A stretch of DNA of 64,000 bases from assembly GCA_034509735.1 (NCBI GenBank), contig JACGWO010000007.1, positions 2,294,001-2,358,000 on the forward strand. The letters run 5' to 3'. Both the position numbers and the translations under genes were made by a program. The DNA comes from Sesamum alatum. Lineage: Eukaryota > Streptophyta > Magnoliopsida > Lamiales > Pedaliaceae. This document shows, one piece after another, positions 1 through 13,022 of the stretch. The notes below the pieces were generated by a model. It was not told where the DNA came from. It saw nothing but the letters and a program-made list of their open reading frames with translations, and searched no databases. The number at the start of each line of letters is the position of its first letter. The first letter of the stretch is position 1.

Positions 1-2556
1 ATTTTATATACATTATCATTGCCAAAAACATGAATTTCTGAAAACATAAAGCACGTATTTCAGATACCTACATATTTAGGGTTAATATTAGACATATAAA
101 ACAATTTCTTGAAAAAATCAGTTTAACATAGTAGTCATATCTTCACCAATTGTCTTCAAGACAAAGTAAGACAGGACATCTCTTTACAGAAAGATATATA
201 CACTCATTTTCTCCACTTACCTTCAGCATTTGAACCCCCTCTTCAAAGGTAAGCCTTAAGGTCTTCCGGAGGTACTGCATATGCAAAGTCAATGATGAGT
301 ATTAACACAAGCTTTTGAAAATAGCATGTTTGTGGATACACACATGAAATAGCCACACCATGGTTCTGCCACAACAACCAATGTATTCCATGAAGTTCAG
401 AGATCATTTTACTTAGTATGATATCTAAATAATACAATGACATAAAACTCTTAATGCTCAACCTTCAGCTTCTCAAAAGGGTATTGCCTATTGATGGCTT
501 CAAGCTCTTTGGAACATTTCTCGTTCAAACCATCAAACATTGTCACAAATAAGCGATCAACGATGTCCATCACCTGCATGAATATGGTCAGGTCATCATC
601 TAGAAAACCAGATCTAGATGTGGTCCAACCTGCTACAAAGTAATACATACCTCTGAATAGTGCTCCTTAATCTCCATTTCAACATCGAGACCTGTAAACT
701 CACACAAATGTCTGTGTGTAAAAGAGTCCTCTGCTCTGAAGACAGGACCAACCTCAAATACACGCCCAAAATCACCACAAATGGCCATTTGCTTGTGAAG
801 CTGAGGTGACTGTGCCAGACATGCAGGTGTTCCTTTGTAATCAAATCTAAAAACAGCTGAACCGCCTTCACTAGAACCCGCAATCAATTTTGGTGTGTGG
901 ATCCCAACAAAACCTTCAGACAACAAAAACTGCCTAAATATCTGCATGAACATGTAATAACATTAAGGATCAGTATGCAGATATTAAAATGATAGTGGCA
1001 GTTAATTAAACATCGCTAGATTGATGTGAACCACCAACAAAAATATGCGGACGACAACTGCAAAAAATATCAATATCCTTCCAAAATATTGGCCATTACC
1101 AGACAGCATGAACTTATAACCACAAGTCTCACCAAATCAAATTACTACCCACAATTTTCTTATAAAAATACCTCCAAAACCAAATTTGGGCTCAGACATC
1201 GAGCAAAAACATTCAGAAAACATAACTGAACTTCACCCAGAGAAAAGAGATATCAATATTACTACTAAGACAGCATAAGAATTTCAATCAGTGTTACTGA
1301 ATTCACAAGGACCGCCAACAGGAAACAGAAGAAAAAAGACACTTATTTTGCTGCCTTGAGATAGATATAGCTGCCTACGAAAATGGGAAATCTCATACAA
1401 AACTCAACCTATGTATACTTACATTCTCAACTTGACACTGAATGCGAAAAATTGCTTGATTGGCAGGTGTACGCATGTCAAGAACCCTGAAATTCAAACG
1501 AGTATCCTGATTCACACGCACAAGCTGCTCACCAGCCTGCATTCAGAAACACTCATCACGACAACATTTTCAAGTATAAGATCGATCACGTGCCTTTATG
1601 CACAAGTAAACATACGTATAAACGAGGCACTATACCTGTAAAGCCTTTTCTATTTCGAGTTCACTTCTTGCTGCATCCTCAATATTAATAGGCAGTGCTG
1701 GAACAGCCTTGTTCACAGAATACAGCTTCCTCACTTGAATTTCCACCTATCAGAATTAAATACATCAACCAAATATTATTGGAGATAACAGAAGAACAAA
1801 ATGCACTAACGTAATCACATTAATACAAGTAAAACTTAAGACTCAGATTAATTGATTCTAAACTAATCAAGCAAGCAACCTCGTAAGTCAATATACAACT
1901 ACAGATATAAGAAACAAAGATGCAAATACGTGATACCTAAGTAGTATGAACTCACAAGCAGAAGCGTACTAGAAGTATCCCAATACCTTTAAATTCTTTC
2001 AAAAACCTTCCAAAAAAACATAAACACCAAAACCCCACAAAAATACCTGCTGACTAGCGCCAGTGATTGGTTGAGACGGAACGGATATAACCCCTTCGAT
2101 ATCAACTATACTCTCCCGGCTCAAACTAGTGGCGAACTTCACCATCTGCGGGCTCACCACATCCTGCGCCACAGTCAAGACACACTGCACCGTAAAACCC
2201 CGTTCCCTCACCACCAGGAACGCCATCTTCTTCCCGACCGCGCGGATCGCCTGCGCGCGCCCACGTATCAACACCACCTGATCCTTCAACTCATTTGTCA
2301 AATCCTTTACCTCCGTCCACTTCTTACCGGAGATTTCCTTGGATTGCAGGTCGTTTAACGGGATTTCGCCGTAATTCGCCGCCAACGGGTCTTCTGCTTC
2401 GAGGTTGACAGCGGAAACACCGGCTGCAGCAGAGGCCGCCGCCGCGGCTTCTTGGCGTTTGCGCTGTCGCTCCAGCTTGGCTAGCTCTTTCTTGGAGAGC
2501 TTCTTCTCGGCATTCTCCTCGGAAGGAGGGCCCTGCAGCGGCTCTTCGGACGACAT
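1..2556 (-). CDS. Aspartate--tRNA ligase, cytoplasmic (3' part missing)
   Basis: Charges tRNA-Asp in the cytosol; class II synthetase. Six exons are visible on the minus strand: 2556-2047, 1746-1636, 1536-1423, 941-651, 573-463 and 274-221. All junctions are GT-AG and in phase 0. They encode about 397 residues of a family that is usually around 530-550; the C-terminus lies left of position 1. The start at 2556 opens a lysine- and alanine-rich N-terminal extension ([19 protein letters not shown]), then an OB-fold anticodon-binding domain ([20 protein letters not shown], about residues 94-113). The catalytic core follows, with class II motif 1/2 segments [30 protein letters not shown] and [12 protein letters not shown]. 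In A. thaliana the orthologue, IBI1 (At4g31180), is also the receptor for the defence primer beta-aminobutyric acid; that role is known for the family and is not shown here. Confidence 0.95.
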
Positions 2557-2692
2557 TTCGTGAGAAAATCAGGGATTATCGAGTGAAGGTATTATCAGTG
2601 GAATGGATTCGAGTTTTGAGGAAAGCGAAGAAGACGAAGAAATGGTTGGCGGCCGAAGTTTTCTCTTTCCTTCGGGTCTTAGCTATTGGATT

Positions 2693-2698
2693 TGGGCC
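2693..2698 (+). promoter_or_regulatory. Site II (TGGGCC) element upstream of AspRS
   Basis: A TGGGCC hexamer lies about 140 bp upstream of the AspRS start codon. TGGGCY motifs bind TCP-type factors and are frequent upstream of plant translation and ribosome genes. A single hexamer is weak evidence alone, but four other genes in the window carry similar motifs or telo-boxes. Confidence 0.4.
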
Positions 2699-3059
2699 GA
2701 TTCTTCTTCCTTAGCCATTGTCTTTTTTCCTTTTTTTTTATTATTTAAAAAAAAAAAAAAACAAAAATCCCGACTACGAGTTGATTTATGTTTAGAGATA
2801 ATTACAGAGATCTCCAGTAAATTTTGACGTAATTACACATAATTTTTCTATAATTTAATAAATTATATTTAATATATTTGATTTTTATTTTCGTTTAATG
2901 TATAAATACTTTTCATATCAAAACTAATCGAAGTTATTAATTGTAACAAAAGAATTAAATAAAATTTTATATCTACCTCAATTGAGTAATGATTCATTGC
3001 AAGTTGAAAATATAGTTTGATCGAAAAAAAAAAAAAAGATTTTTTGTGTTATTTATTAA

Positions 3060-3880
3060 TTTATTGTCATTAAGATGAGTGATATATAGGAGAATTTGTT
3101 AAAAGAACAAATCGATTTTAATAATCTATTTGTTCGGTATCGTCTTCAGACTTCAACATATCCCATGTTGGGGGCTTGTTGACGTGCATAACTTGAAAAT
3201 CACATTTTTAACCCTCTAGTTTTGCATTATAAACTTTAATAATTTATTTTATCCGGTCAAAGTAAAAGGTATAATAATTTGTAGTAAAAAAAAAAAAAAG
3301 AAACGGATTTTTTTGACTTTATGAATTAATTTTCATTAAGGGTGGTAAGATTTTGTGAAAAATCGAGCTTTCTCGATGTATTTTTTCAGCATTACCATCA
3401 GCACATTCCATATTGGGGTGCATCTTGATGTGTGGTGCTTGAAAAAATACTTATATGATGCTTTAAGTTTTTACATTATACACTTTATAAATTTATTTTC
3501 GTTAAAATGAGCAAAACGAATGGGGTTTATTAGTTCAGCAAACCCCATAATATGGTCATGTTGATGTGCATAGCTTGAAAAATACATCACACTCCATTAA
3601 GGAGCATGTTGATGTGTGGTGTTTGAAAAACGCGTCTTGAGCATTCTATTTTCGTATTATAAATTGAGTTTGTTTATTTTATCAAAAAGAAAAAACAAAT
3701 TAAGGATTTTGTAGTAAAATATAGGGCTTGTAGTCTAAGTAGTTCGGCACTACCTTCAGCCCACCCTGCGTTAGAAGCATGTTATATGTGAAATTTGAAA
3801 AGTATAACCTTTACGCTCTAATTTTTGACATTATAGAGTTTATTAATCTATTTTATATAAAACGAGTAAAAAATACAGGG
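3060..3880. repeat. Degenerate tandem repeat, ~4 units of about 170-255 bp
   Basis: Four diverged units follow each other. Each has a block resembling TGTTGATGTGCATAGCTTGAAAA (near 3180, 3435, 3555/3610 and 3785), then a block resembling TTTTGCATTATAAACTTTA, then ATTTATTTTATC-like sequence and an A-rich run. Unit spacing is roughly 255, 175 and 172 bp, judged from the TTGAAAA core. Unit 3 appears to carry the TTGATGTG block twice. There are no long reading frames. The repeat is too diverged for me to call a family. Confidence 0.6.
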
Positions 3881-5109
3881 CAGTGTAGTAAAAATCAAGA
3901 GGCGCTGCGAAGGGCAGGGGGAGGGGGGAGGAAAACACGGGGGGTCGGGAAGAAAAAATGGGTAATTTGGTTATTTTATCCGTTGTCAGATTGGATTATT
4001 AGGTCAAATAAATTAACCTACCTGGACTCGTGGGTTAGATTATAGGTGAAACAATAAATAAGCCCAAACCCCTTGTATATAAGTAAAGACACAATAAGTC
4101 CTAAATAATTTTCCAATCAAACCTAACAAGGCAAAAAAAAAACGGCGTCTTGTACAAAGAAAATGTAAAAACACAAACACTGTGTTTGTTTTTATTTTCG
4201 ACCTATTTTCGAGATGAGTCGAAATATGCCTGATATTTGGGCTCGTTTTAAGACACTTTATCTTTGTATTTTTAGTTGATTTGGCTCTTTCCCAAATGCA
4301 AGCTAATTCATTCACAAATCATTTTAAAACAATAAACACAATAATATATATAATTCAATCCACCTACAAACAAAATAATATATATATATATAAGAAACAT
4401 GATATGACAATAAATAGTGAATTTTGACTCAAAGATACTAAACCAAACATCCAACACCTATTTTAAATTATTTTAAGTTATTTAAAAAAATAAATCCAAA
4501 CATACGAACTTTCATAAAACACACGTATTTATCTATATCTCTCTCTTTATTTACAAAAAACAAAACAATAAAAATAAATATAGTGAAAAAGGGTTGTACT
4601 CCGTGCAATAATTGTCGCACAGTAACTCAGTAGAATCCAAGTGGGCTGATTCTATATCAAGGACTGGGAGATTCGGGTGCATAAGGACACGTGCAGGCCA
4701 ACAAAACCCCCCAACTACTATCACCCTACCAAACTCAAAAGGAACGCTATATCCACTCCCATACACTCTACCAGCACTCCATTCATGGTGCAAATGACTA
4801 AATTGCCATTTTCCATTCATAATAGAAGTAATTTAATTTAAAACAATTTATTCTCACGGAATATACAAATTACGTATAAATCAAATTACTTTTATTAACT
4901 CTTAAATCGTCCGGGGGAAACACATAATAGATAATGAGCACAATTTTTTAATTATTTTTTATAATTTCGAGCATTTATGCTAACAAATAGAAGGGTTGTA
5001 AAATGTAAAAAACGCATGGTTCATTAAGCTTTTTTTAAAACATCTTATAAGCGAATACATGTTATAAGATGTTTTATGATTTTTTAATATATTGGATCTT
5101 ATTTTAAAA
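3881..5109. other. Intergenic, AT-rich, no gene seen
   Basis: There is a short G-rich patch (3905-3955), a small (TA)n run near 4378-4391, and a moderately GC-rich stretch at 4590-4800 containing an ACACGTG motif but no convincing coding frame or splice structure. Confidence 0.5.
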
Positions 5110-5937
5110 CAAGCTCCTAAAGCGTTTGGATAAAATAAGATGTTTTCACATCTTATAAGATATTATGGTGTTTGGCATAATAAAATATTTTTATTACTAA
5201 AATGACAAAAAAAATGATATGATTAGGATCAGATAAGTTGTTAGTTCTTTACATATTTTGTATTTAAATATTTTTAAAATAATTTCATAAATAGTACACA
5301 TTAGCTTAACTTAAAATAAAATTTTATTATAGAATTATTTTTACAAAAATAAAAATAGATGTCGGATTATGACCTAAAATTTTGAATATAAAATAAATAT
5401 GTACACTCATGCTAGTCGAATTTTATTAATATAGATATATAATTAAAATTTTATTTATTGATACAATGACTATTTATAGTCGTATAATTTATAATGTATT
5501 GCATTTATATTTTTTTATTAAATATAATATCAGTAGAATTCTTATTTTTTTTAATTATAATAATTTATTATTCAATAATGTTGCGCTTTCTCTTTTTTGA
5601 ATGAAAAAATAAATAAATAACAGTAAAATTCTTTAAAATGTTAGAGAGAGAGTGCATTTTATGTGTGTGTGTGAGAGAGAGAGAGAGAGAGGTGATAGAT
5701 ATTTTTATCTTATAACATAATAATTTTATATAGCTTATAAAATATTTTGGAAAAATTTGAATAATATATATATATATATATTTTTAAGAGCTTTTAAGAT
5801 CCAAAACATTTTATTTTGAGATCTTATAAGTTGTTTAAGAAAAAAAGTGCGAAACAAATTTTGGAAGCTTATAAACTCTCAAACATCTTATAAGATGTTT
5901 TGAGGAACTTATAAGTTTAGCCAAACACCCTCTAAAT
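5110..5937. mobile_element. Probable non-autonomous DNA transposon (CTTATAAGATGTTTTGAG family)
   Basis: The right end reads inward as GAGGGTGTTTGGCTAAAC, followed by ACTTATAAGTTCCTCAAAAC and a CTTATAAGATGTTT motif. The left side (5110-5170) carries a weaker match, CGTTTGGATAAA, with repeated CTTATAAGAT blocks. The interior is very AT-rich and holds (TG)n, (GA)n and (TA)n microsatellites (5640-5780). A better preserved relative lies at 25714-26185. The superfamily is uncertain and no target duplication was found. Confidence 0.5.
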
Positions 5938-6465
5938 CTACGACATCGCATCCATTATATGTTCGTATTATCATATAGTTTATGAATTATTGAAAATTTT
6001 GTATCGAGTATATAAATAAAATAACACAACACTTGTAAAATTTTTGTAGCCACAAAATCGTAACCAATCCAGAGAATATGAACTAATTTATTAAGAGTTT
6101 GAAAATAAATTGACGACCCCGTACTTATTTATTGAAAAAATTTATAAATTCATAATATATAAGTTTTGAACTTTTTTTTTTAGTTTTATCGAATATTTTT
6201 CAACATCTTGTAAGCATTGAAATAAATGAAAAATTAAATTTTCAATAATTGCAATTGGGCCCTAAAAGGAGATGAATATCAAGGTACCTGATATATGCAA
6301 GGGCATTCTTGTCTTTCCACTCCGAAACATATGCGCATAGAATAGAAACACAGTTCCGATCATTCATACATCCGAACTCCATCGTGCCGAGAGAAATCGC
6401 GGCTGAAATTAAACAAATTGTAGAAAATTGGATCGCCGGAGCGCCGAGCCTACGGTAGTGGCTTC
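5938..6465. other. Upstream region of the coiled-coil gene
   Basis: AT-rich to about 6260, then more GC-rich (6290-6465) as expected for a 5' UTR. I see no clear TATA box at a confident distance. Confidence 0.4.
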
Positions 6466-9400
6466 ATGGCGGCGTTGAAGCTGTTCGTATTGATTGGTTT
6501 TCTTTCCATAGTGCTGTCCGGCATCACAGTTGATGCTGATGCCTCAATCTCAGACGTCGGTGTTGTTGATGATGCCTCAGTCTCGGGCGTCCAGGGTGAA
6601 CCTAGATCGGGCGGTCCTGATTCTGTCGTGTCAGAGCAGCTGAACTCTAAGATCAGCCGTCTTGGTGAGTGGGCTCTACCTTTTCCATCTCTTTATTGTG
6701 TTATTGACTAACGCTTTGCCGAGGTAATGGCTGTTTCGTTGTTTAAGTGTTGAGTTTTGCTTCACTTTCTTGGATGGTTTGATTCTTGGCTGTTTTGGTT
6801 CTTTATCGCCAAAACATGCAATGGGGTATATATATGATGCGAAATATGAAGCGCTAATTTAACTCTTCTCCACATGCATGTGGAAGGTTCCCGTTAAATG
6901 CAATCATGCATGAATATAGGTTAGTAACTAGTATGATTGTTTGTAATCATGCATATTTTTGGGTCCCGCTTCTAAGCTATTCATCCGTTTGTTCTGTGTC
7001 TGATTTCTCCAGTTTAACACTAATATATGCATCAGCTTTGATGAGTGGATTTTGTGCATACTTGATATTTGTCAGAGTTCGTTACGATGCCATATCTGCC
7101 TGTCATCGTATACAGAAGATGTGGTGAAATTTGTTGAGGGGTGAGAGGAGGTTGTTGAGAAACTGGTTTGCAGTGTGAAGTATAGTTAGTTCATAGAGAA
7201 TTACTTTGGAGAAATGGAACATTTGGAGAAGTTAAAATTCTTGGATGTTGAAACCACCAACATACCTTTCTTGCCGAAAACATTGGTTAGAGAAAAGACT
7301 GGCTATATTGTGCTGAAGATATAGAAATGCTGTGGGCTACACAGTGATTCATCTTGCGGAGCATAGAAATTCATAAAGAGTTCCTAATCACATTTACTCT
7401 GTGATAACTTACAAGTGAATTTCTTTCTGCCCTTGTCTTTTTCTGGCATAAAGAGGGTTTAAAAGCACAAATCACAATCAGCATAGCATTCTCAATTCTC
7501 TTAACATTACAGATTGGCGGTAAAATGGACTAGAATTTGCTGCAGTAAATAGTCATTACGAGAACATTACATGCCATGAATTAAGCGTAGCGAGGTTAAC
7601 TTGTGAAAATTAAAACCTAAATGAAGTGTCAAAGAATACATCCCTGATCGCCATTTTCTGGTGTACTCTTAGGAGCAATGATATGTTTTCCTGCAGCACT
7701 ATTATCTTAGAACTGTGGAATTTACTCCTAGGCCACTATTAAGAACATGTCCCCTTTATTGACACTTGATTTTGCATGGACTTTCTTACAAAAGTGAAAT
7801 AGCAGATACCATTTGAGCATCTTTCTACCCAAAGACAGCGTTGGACCGTGTTAATTCATCAAGGTAAAGGTCAAAGCCTTGACCCACCTTTTCTTTATTG
7901 TGATATTGTTTGGATCTGGATATTGCTACATGTGTAACTACTTCATATGGAATTTGGTGAAGTGGGTTATTTATTTATTTTATTTTTTTTCCTGTTTGGG
8001 GCTTATTCCCTGCCTTGTTTTGTTATTTTGTTAGTAATGTTACAGCATAACTGTTTTTTAGTGTGGTAGTTGTTTCTCTATCTCTCTTACACGTTTCTTA
8101 TGTCGAAGAGGGCCATATTAAGGAGAAAATGCGAGAAATAAAAGACAAGGATGCAGTGATCGCAGCTAAGGAGAAGATAATTCAAGAAAAATCAGATAGC
8201 ATTGTGTCATTGGAGAGTAAAGTTGCTTCTCTACAAGTGAGTGACTCAACTTCCTAAACATAAAGTTCTAATATCGCTTTTTCATATGATGGGGACTTTT
8301 ATGCTTAGAAATTGACAGCTTCCAAGTTATTTGGATCTTAAAGTATTTAACTATTTATTGTTTACTGCCTAGGAAAAGGGAAAACTGGATGCTGCAGAAC
8401 AGGAAGATAAGGCCCATGCAAGAGCTCATGAATTGGAAAAGCAGGTGGAGAAACTAAAAAGCGATCTTGATGTACAAATGAAGGAGAAAGAGCAATTGAA
8501 AGCCAGAGAATCTGAAGCTGACAAAAAGGCATCCCAATTGAATACTAAAGTTGAAAGTGTAAGTCACTAGCATGTATGAAGTTGGCATGGTTTATGAAGT
8601 ACTAAATATGATGTGATCTTTCAGTCTTTTCCTTTTGGTCTTCTACTAATCCTTCTGATGTTATAAACTCATTGTCCATGATCTTCGTGTAATAGTGCAA
8701 GATGTACTGAAATTGTGCATGGGTTTGATGTTCGTCGAATAACTTTAGCTGCCTCTAATTACATTCTCATTAGAAATTATGATTATGCATAGCGAAAAAC
8801 TACTAGACATGTATTAAGAAGTACTGAACTAGTTGTTGACATAGTTTAAATTATTCATAGAGTTAGGTGCCTGTTCAAGAATTAGTAAGTGCCTTTTGAA
8901 TTGAAGGAGCAAAGTCTATCCTGAGTCCAATCCTGTCCCGGAACAATAATGGAAGAGATCATAAACTGGTGCATTTGGCAACTGAACATCCAAAATAATC
9001 ACCAACTGGCCAAAAGGTCTATCTATGTGTTGCTTGTTGTTAGATTTTAAATGTTTTTGCTGTCACCCTCTATCTGTGCATGATATGCACTGTAATATTA
9101 GAAAAAGTTAAGGGTTTGATGGCGTGGAAAGCATGATGCAAAAACATGCTTTCTCATCTTGTTCCTGTATAATTTTTATTTTATTCCATAAAGAATTATA
9201 GTAAATCAAGGGACTAATTAGAGTAGGGGCTTAAGAATCTGACCTGCTATTGCCCTCTGGTTAAGGGAGGGTCATCCAACATGATTATAAACCCGACGAA
9301 CAGAAGCAGATGAGCAGGCAAGCGGCCACTCTGATCCAGACTATAGTTCGGCATAGTGGTTTTATTTGTACATAAAAGTTTCTAGTTTCTTTCTTGTGAA

Positions 9401-12400
9401 TTTATTGAATATGCAGTTTGTGCTGCACTAGTAATATGGTTTTTTCAATATGGGTATGCTGCTTGATAGTCACGAAAGATCTATGCTATTATCTGCTTAT
9501 TAATCAGATTGGTGTGTTTAACTCACTTGATTATGCTAATCATGAAGGAACTAAATATACTTTAAAGGTTTGATTTGGCTTCATGGATTAAGTTGGTGTT
9601 ACTATTAATTTTGGTTGGCAGCTCCAAAAGATTATTGATAACCAGAAAGCTAAGTTGCGTAAAACTGAACGAGCTCTTCAAATTGCTGAGGTATATTATC
9701 ATTGGTTTAACTACTGATTAGATGTTTTCTGTTGTGGTTGGGATGATTGTTACTGTTTCTAATTATATGTAATCTGTCACAGGAAGAAATTATGAAGGCA
9801 AAGTTGGAGGTATCATCCAAAACCAAGGAGTTGATGGAGGTATCTTTTATTAGGTTATCTTTTGCTTACAGCATGTAGCCTGATTGTTTCAGTACCAACT
9901 AACTGCTATCTCATTTGGCTTCCTTGATGTCTCATATGGATCCATTTTCAGTTTTTATGTCATATTCTTTCTATATTGGTGCTGCATCATTGTCCTCATC
10001 TCATTCATACACCACAGTATGTACTGGCCAAGTCCTGTATATTTGTATTCAGCTATATGAGTGTATTTTATCTGAAGCCAGGCATCATGACTACGATGTA
10101 GTTATATCAGCACTTTGCACTATAACCATCTTTCTTTCTTCTGAGTTATTGCTCATTATTGGATTGCTGACGTTGACATCTTAGTAAATATCAGATAAGA
10201 ATAGTTGGCGCATGGAATAAGTGTACGCGAGGTCAACATATGTATTTTATGTCTAGAGTAACATCTTCTAGCACATGCCAAGATAATCTGTTAAGAAATA
10301 GAATATTTGGGTTCTACACAGACATCCTGAGTTCATTCTTTTGTGCATTTTATATCATTTCAGTTCACTTAACTTTTGCATTTGCTGGCTAAAGTGGAGA
10401 ATGATGTACTTGCAACTTGATAGCTTGCATACGTTTTTCTGTGCTACACCTGATCTGCTGTGTATTTCTACTCTTGTTTTCCCTCCACCCTATTTCCCCT
10501 GATATTCGTCGTGGTCTTATTTCTATGCTAATACTGTTGTTACTAATACTCGGAGTCCACGGTCTACCATTTGGCATTTTTTATCTCTTCGATATGGGAT
10601 TATCTCTGTTAGCTGCATATATTGTTCATTTTTGTGTATATTTGTCCCCAGCTTCTACTTTGCCATATATAGTGGTCTTGCTCAATTTCTTGTTAAGCTT
10701 GTTCATTTTTGTTACTTATATTCAGTTTCATGATGCTTGGCTTCCACCTTGGCTTGCAGTCCATTGCATGCGTCATCAGGTACATATTTCTTTTTTTCTG
10801 TCACTAGTTTTTAAGACTTTAGTGTATTTAATTAGTCCCTTTGCATTTCAGACACTTTTGGAGAAGCACTGGAAAGTGCATGTGAAGCCTGTTCTGGAGC
10901 CATTGATGCAAAAGGTTAGCATTTTAGCTGCACATATTTATCCAATATATCCCGATGAAAATAATCTTTCGGATATATGAATCATTATCCACCCTTTTGC
11001 TGGTTTTAGGCTATTGTAAAGAAGGCCCAAGCTGAAGTGTGGGCTGCACCACACTTGGAGACAATGAAAACTGTAAGTCAGCTTCACATAACATAACGTA
11101 GCTGAGTAATTTTTCTCTGTTAGTGTTTGGATTGCTTGAGAGAACATCAATGTGAGAAACAGGACGTTGGATTGTATATTCGCAATTATGATGTGTGATG
11201 CCTTTTCTTCTTTCTGTTGTTATCCAGTCTTCATATTAGATATTTAGTTGGTCAGTGTTTCATGATTCTTCATACTGCAAAATGGGCAATTTGTGTCAAT
11301 ATCACCAGGCCTTCTTTTTTATTCTTGAAACCATTGGCCTAAAATAAGACTGATTGCAAGCTAAGGATAGCATACCTATTTGTCTGTTCTTTTGTTTATT
11401 AGTTGGTGAACTTTGTCCGTTATACCTCCTATGAATTTGAATCCTGATGTTTGTTGTTACCGCTGGACTTTATGAAGAAATGGGTACCAGTCATCAAAGA
11501 AAAGTGGGTACTGGTTTCCAGCAATGTTGAACCACATGTGCGAACAGTAACTGCAAAAACACTTGAGATATATGAATCATCTAAGACTGCTGTAACTCCA
11601 CACATAATTAGAGTGATGGAATTTGTTGATCCTTATTTTCAGGTAAGATGAATATCAGCCTAGCTTGTCTGTTTACCAGTTGTATGATCTACCTGTACCA
11701 CATGAATTAATTTGATTATCATGCAGGAATTAAGGAAAGTCAGCAAACCTTACATTGATCAGGTAGCTACTGCAACAAGACCTCATGTTGATACATTACG
11801 CTCTGCTTTGGAGCCATATACTCAGGATGCAGTTGTTGCCTATGGGAAGTTCCTAGAGTCGGCTACAAGATACCATTATCATGTATGTTTTCCTCGTTAA
11901 GCCTATGTTTTGCAACCATATGCTGTTGTGCTAGTACGTATGAATATTCTTCTCCATACAAAAAGAAATTGAATGTTGTGCATCGACTTCAGATTGTAGA
12001 GTGAATATGAGGCTTACAGTTGATATCTTATAGGAAAGTTTTAAATCACCTTCTCTGCTCTATAAATGAAATATAGTTTGTAAGCGCATGAAGATGAGGT
12101 TGTTTATGGGGGTGGTTTTATGCCCATGGTAATATTTACTTATTATTCGACTTGTATACTTGATTAAAGTAAGCATCATCACGCCAACTAAACCCACCAA
12201 ACCTGTCTAAACACCTTTAGAACAATAGACTATTGACCCTAGGGAACTGCACATCGGAAAGTGACCACATAGAATGTTCTGGCACAATGTAACACTTAGG
12301 ATATGTTAGTAGTTTAGTACTTATCCAAGCTGCTTGCTGTCAGCGCCATGGCAGAACTTCTGCCAGAACCGTCTTAAATAGTTGTTTTGGTGAAAAATAA

Positions 12401-13022
12401 ATGTGAAGCATTAAAATGCATCAATTGGGGTTATTACTAGGTGTGTGTTTCATGGAATCGCTAAGTCATTGAACTATATACTTTGATGCTATTCCTTCTT
12501 GCAGATGGTTAAGTTTCTAGCTTGACTAGAAACAAAAATGGCCAGTTTTAATCGATATTTGGTATAATTAACATGTTCATGATCTCAAAAGTACTTTCTT
12601 ATCTTTGATTAAGGTTCAAATCAGAGTCGAAGAGAAACTGAAGAGCCATGAGCTTACAGAACCTTGGGCGACAAAAGAGGTGGCTTGGTTTGCTGTAAGT
12701 TCTCGACAACAATTTTATGGCCTTGTCTTCAATTTTTCAGTGAGAATATTGGTGCATCACGTTGCAGTTTAACTGACCCGTTACGCTTTAGGCCTCCGTA
12801 CTGCTGGCTTTGCCCATCATTTTTCTGTTGAGAACATGTTCTTCCATCTTTTGGTTAGTCTGGCCTCTCCTCTCTTGCAAACACTATCTAATGGTTTTCC
12901 TTTCTGTTGCAATTTGAAATTTTTATTCTCCTTTGACATCACATTGCAGCAAAAAGGCGCAAACGCCCATTCGATATGGTAACTCGCGGGAGAAAGGAAA
13001 ACATGCACACTTTGAGAAGTAA
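6466..13022 (+). CDS. ER-type coiled-coil membrane protein, At4g31340/At2g24420 family
   Basis: Thirteen exons: 6466-6664, 8109-8236, 8373-8558, 9622-9690, 9783-9839, 10726-10779, 10852-10914, 11010-11072, 11478-11642, 11727-11882, 12614-12694, 12792-12853 and 12950-13022. They give 451 residues with consistent phase. The N-terminus has a signal-peptide-like hydrophobic stretch ([14 protein letters not shown]). Residues about 70-215 are a charged coiled coil ([20 protein letters not shown]). A conserved LPPWLAVH block follows, then repeats of the type PHVxT / [16 protein letters not shown]. Near the C-terminus is one membrane span ([11 protein letters not shown]) before a basic tail (FCKKAQTP). 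Databases call relatives 'myosin heavy chain-related' or 'DNA repair ATPase-related', but nothing here looks like an ATPase. The function is unknown to me; a lumenal coiled coil with a single C-terminal anchor is inferred. Confidence 0.9.

Noticed and set aside
10417..10980. 187-codon plus-strand open frame with hydrophobic sequence
   Set aside because: It covers intron 5, exons 6-7 and part of intron 7 of the coiled-coil gene. The hydrophobic look comes from T-rich intron, and only the exons match the family.
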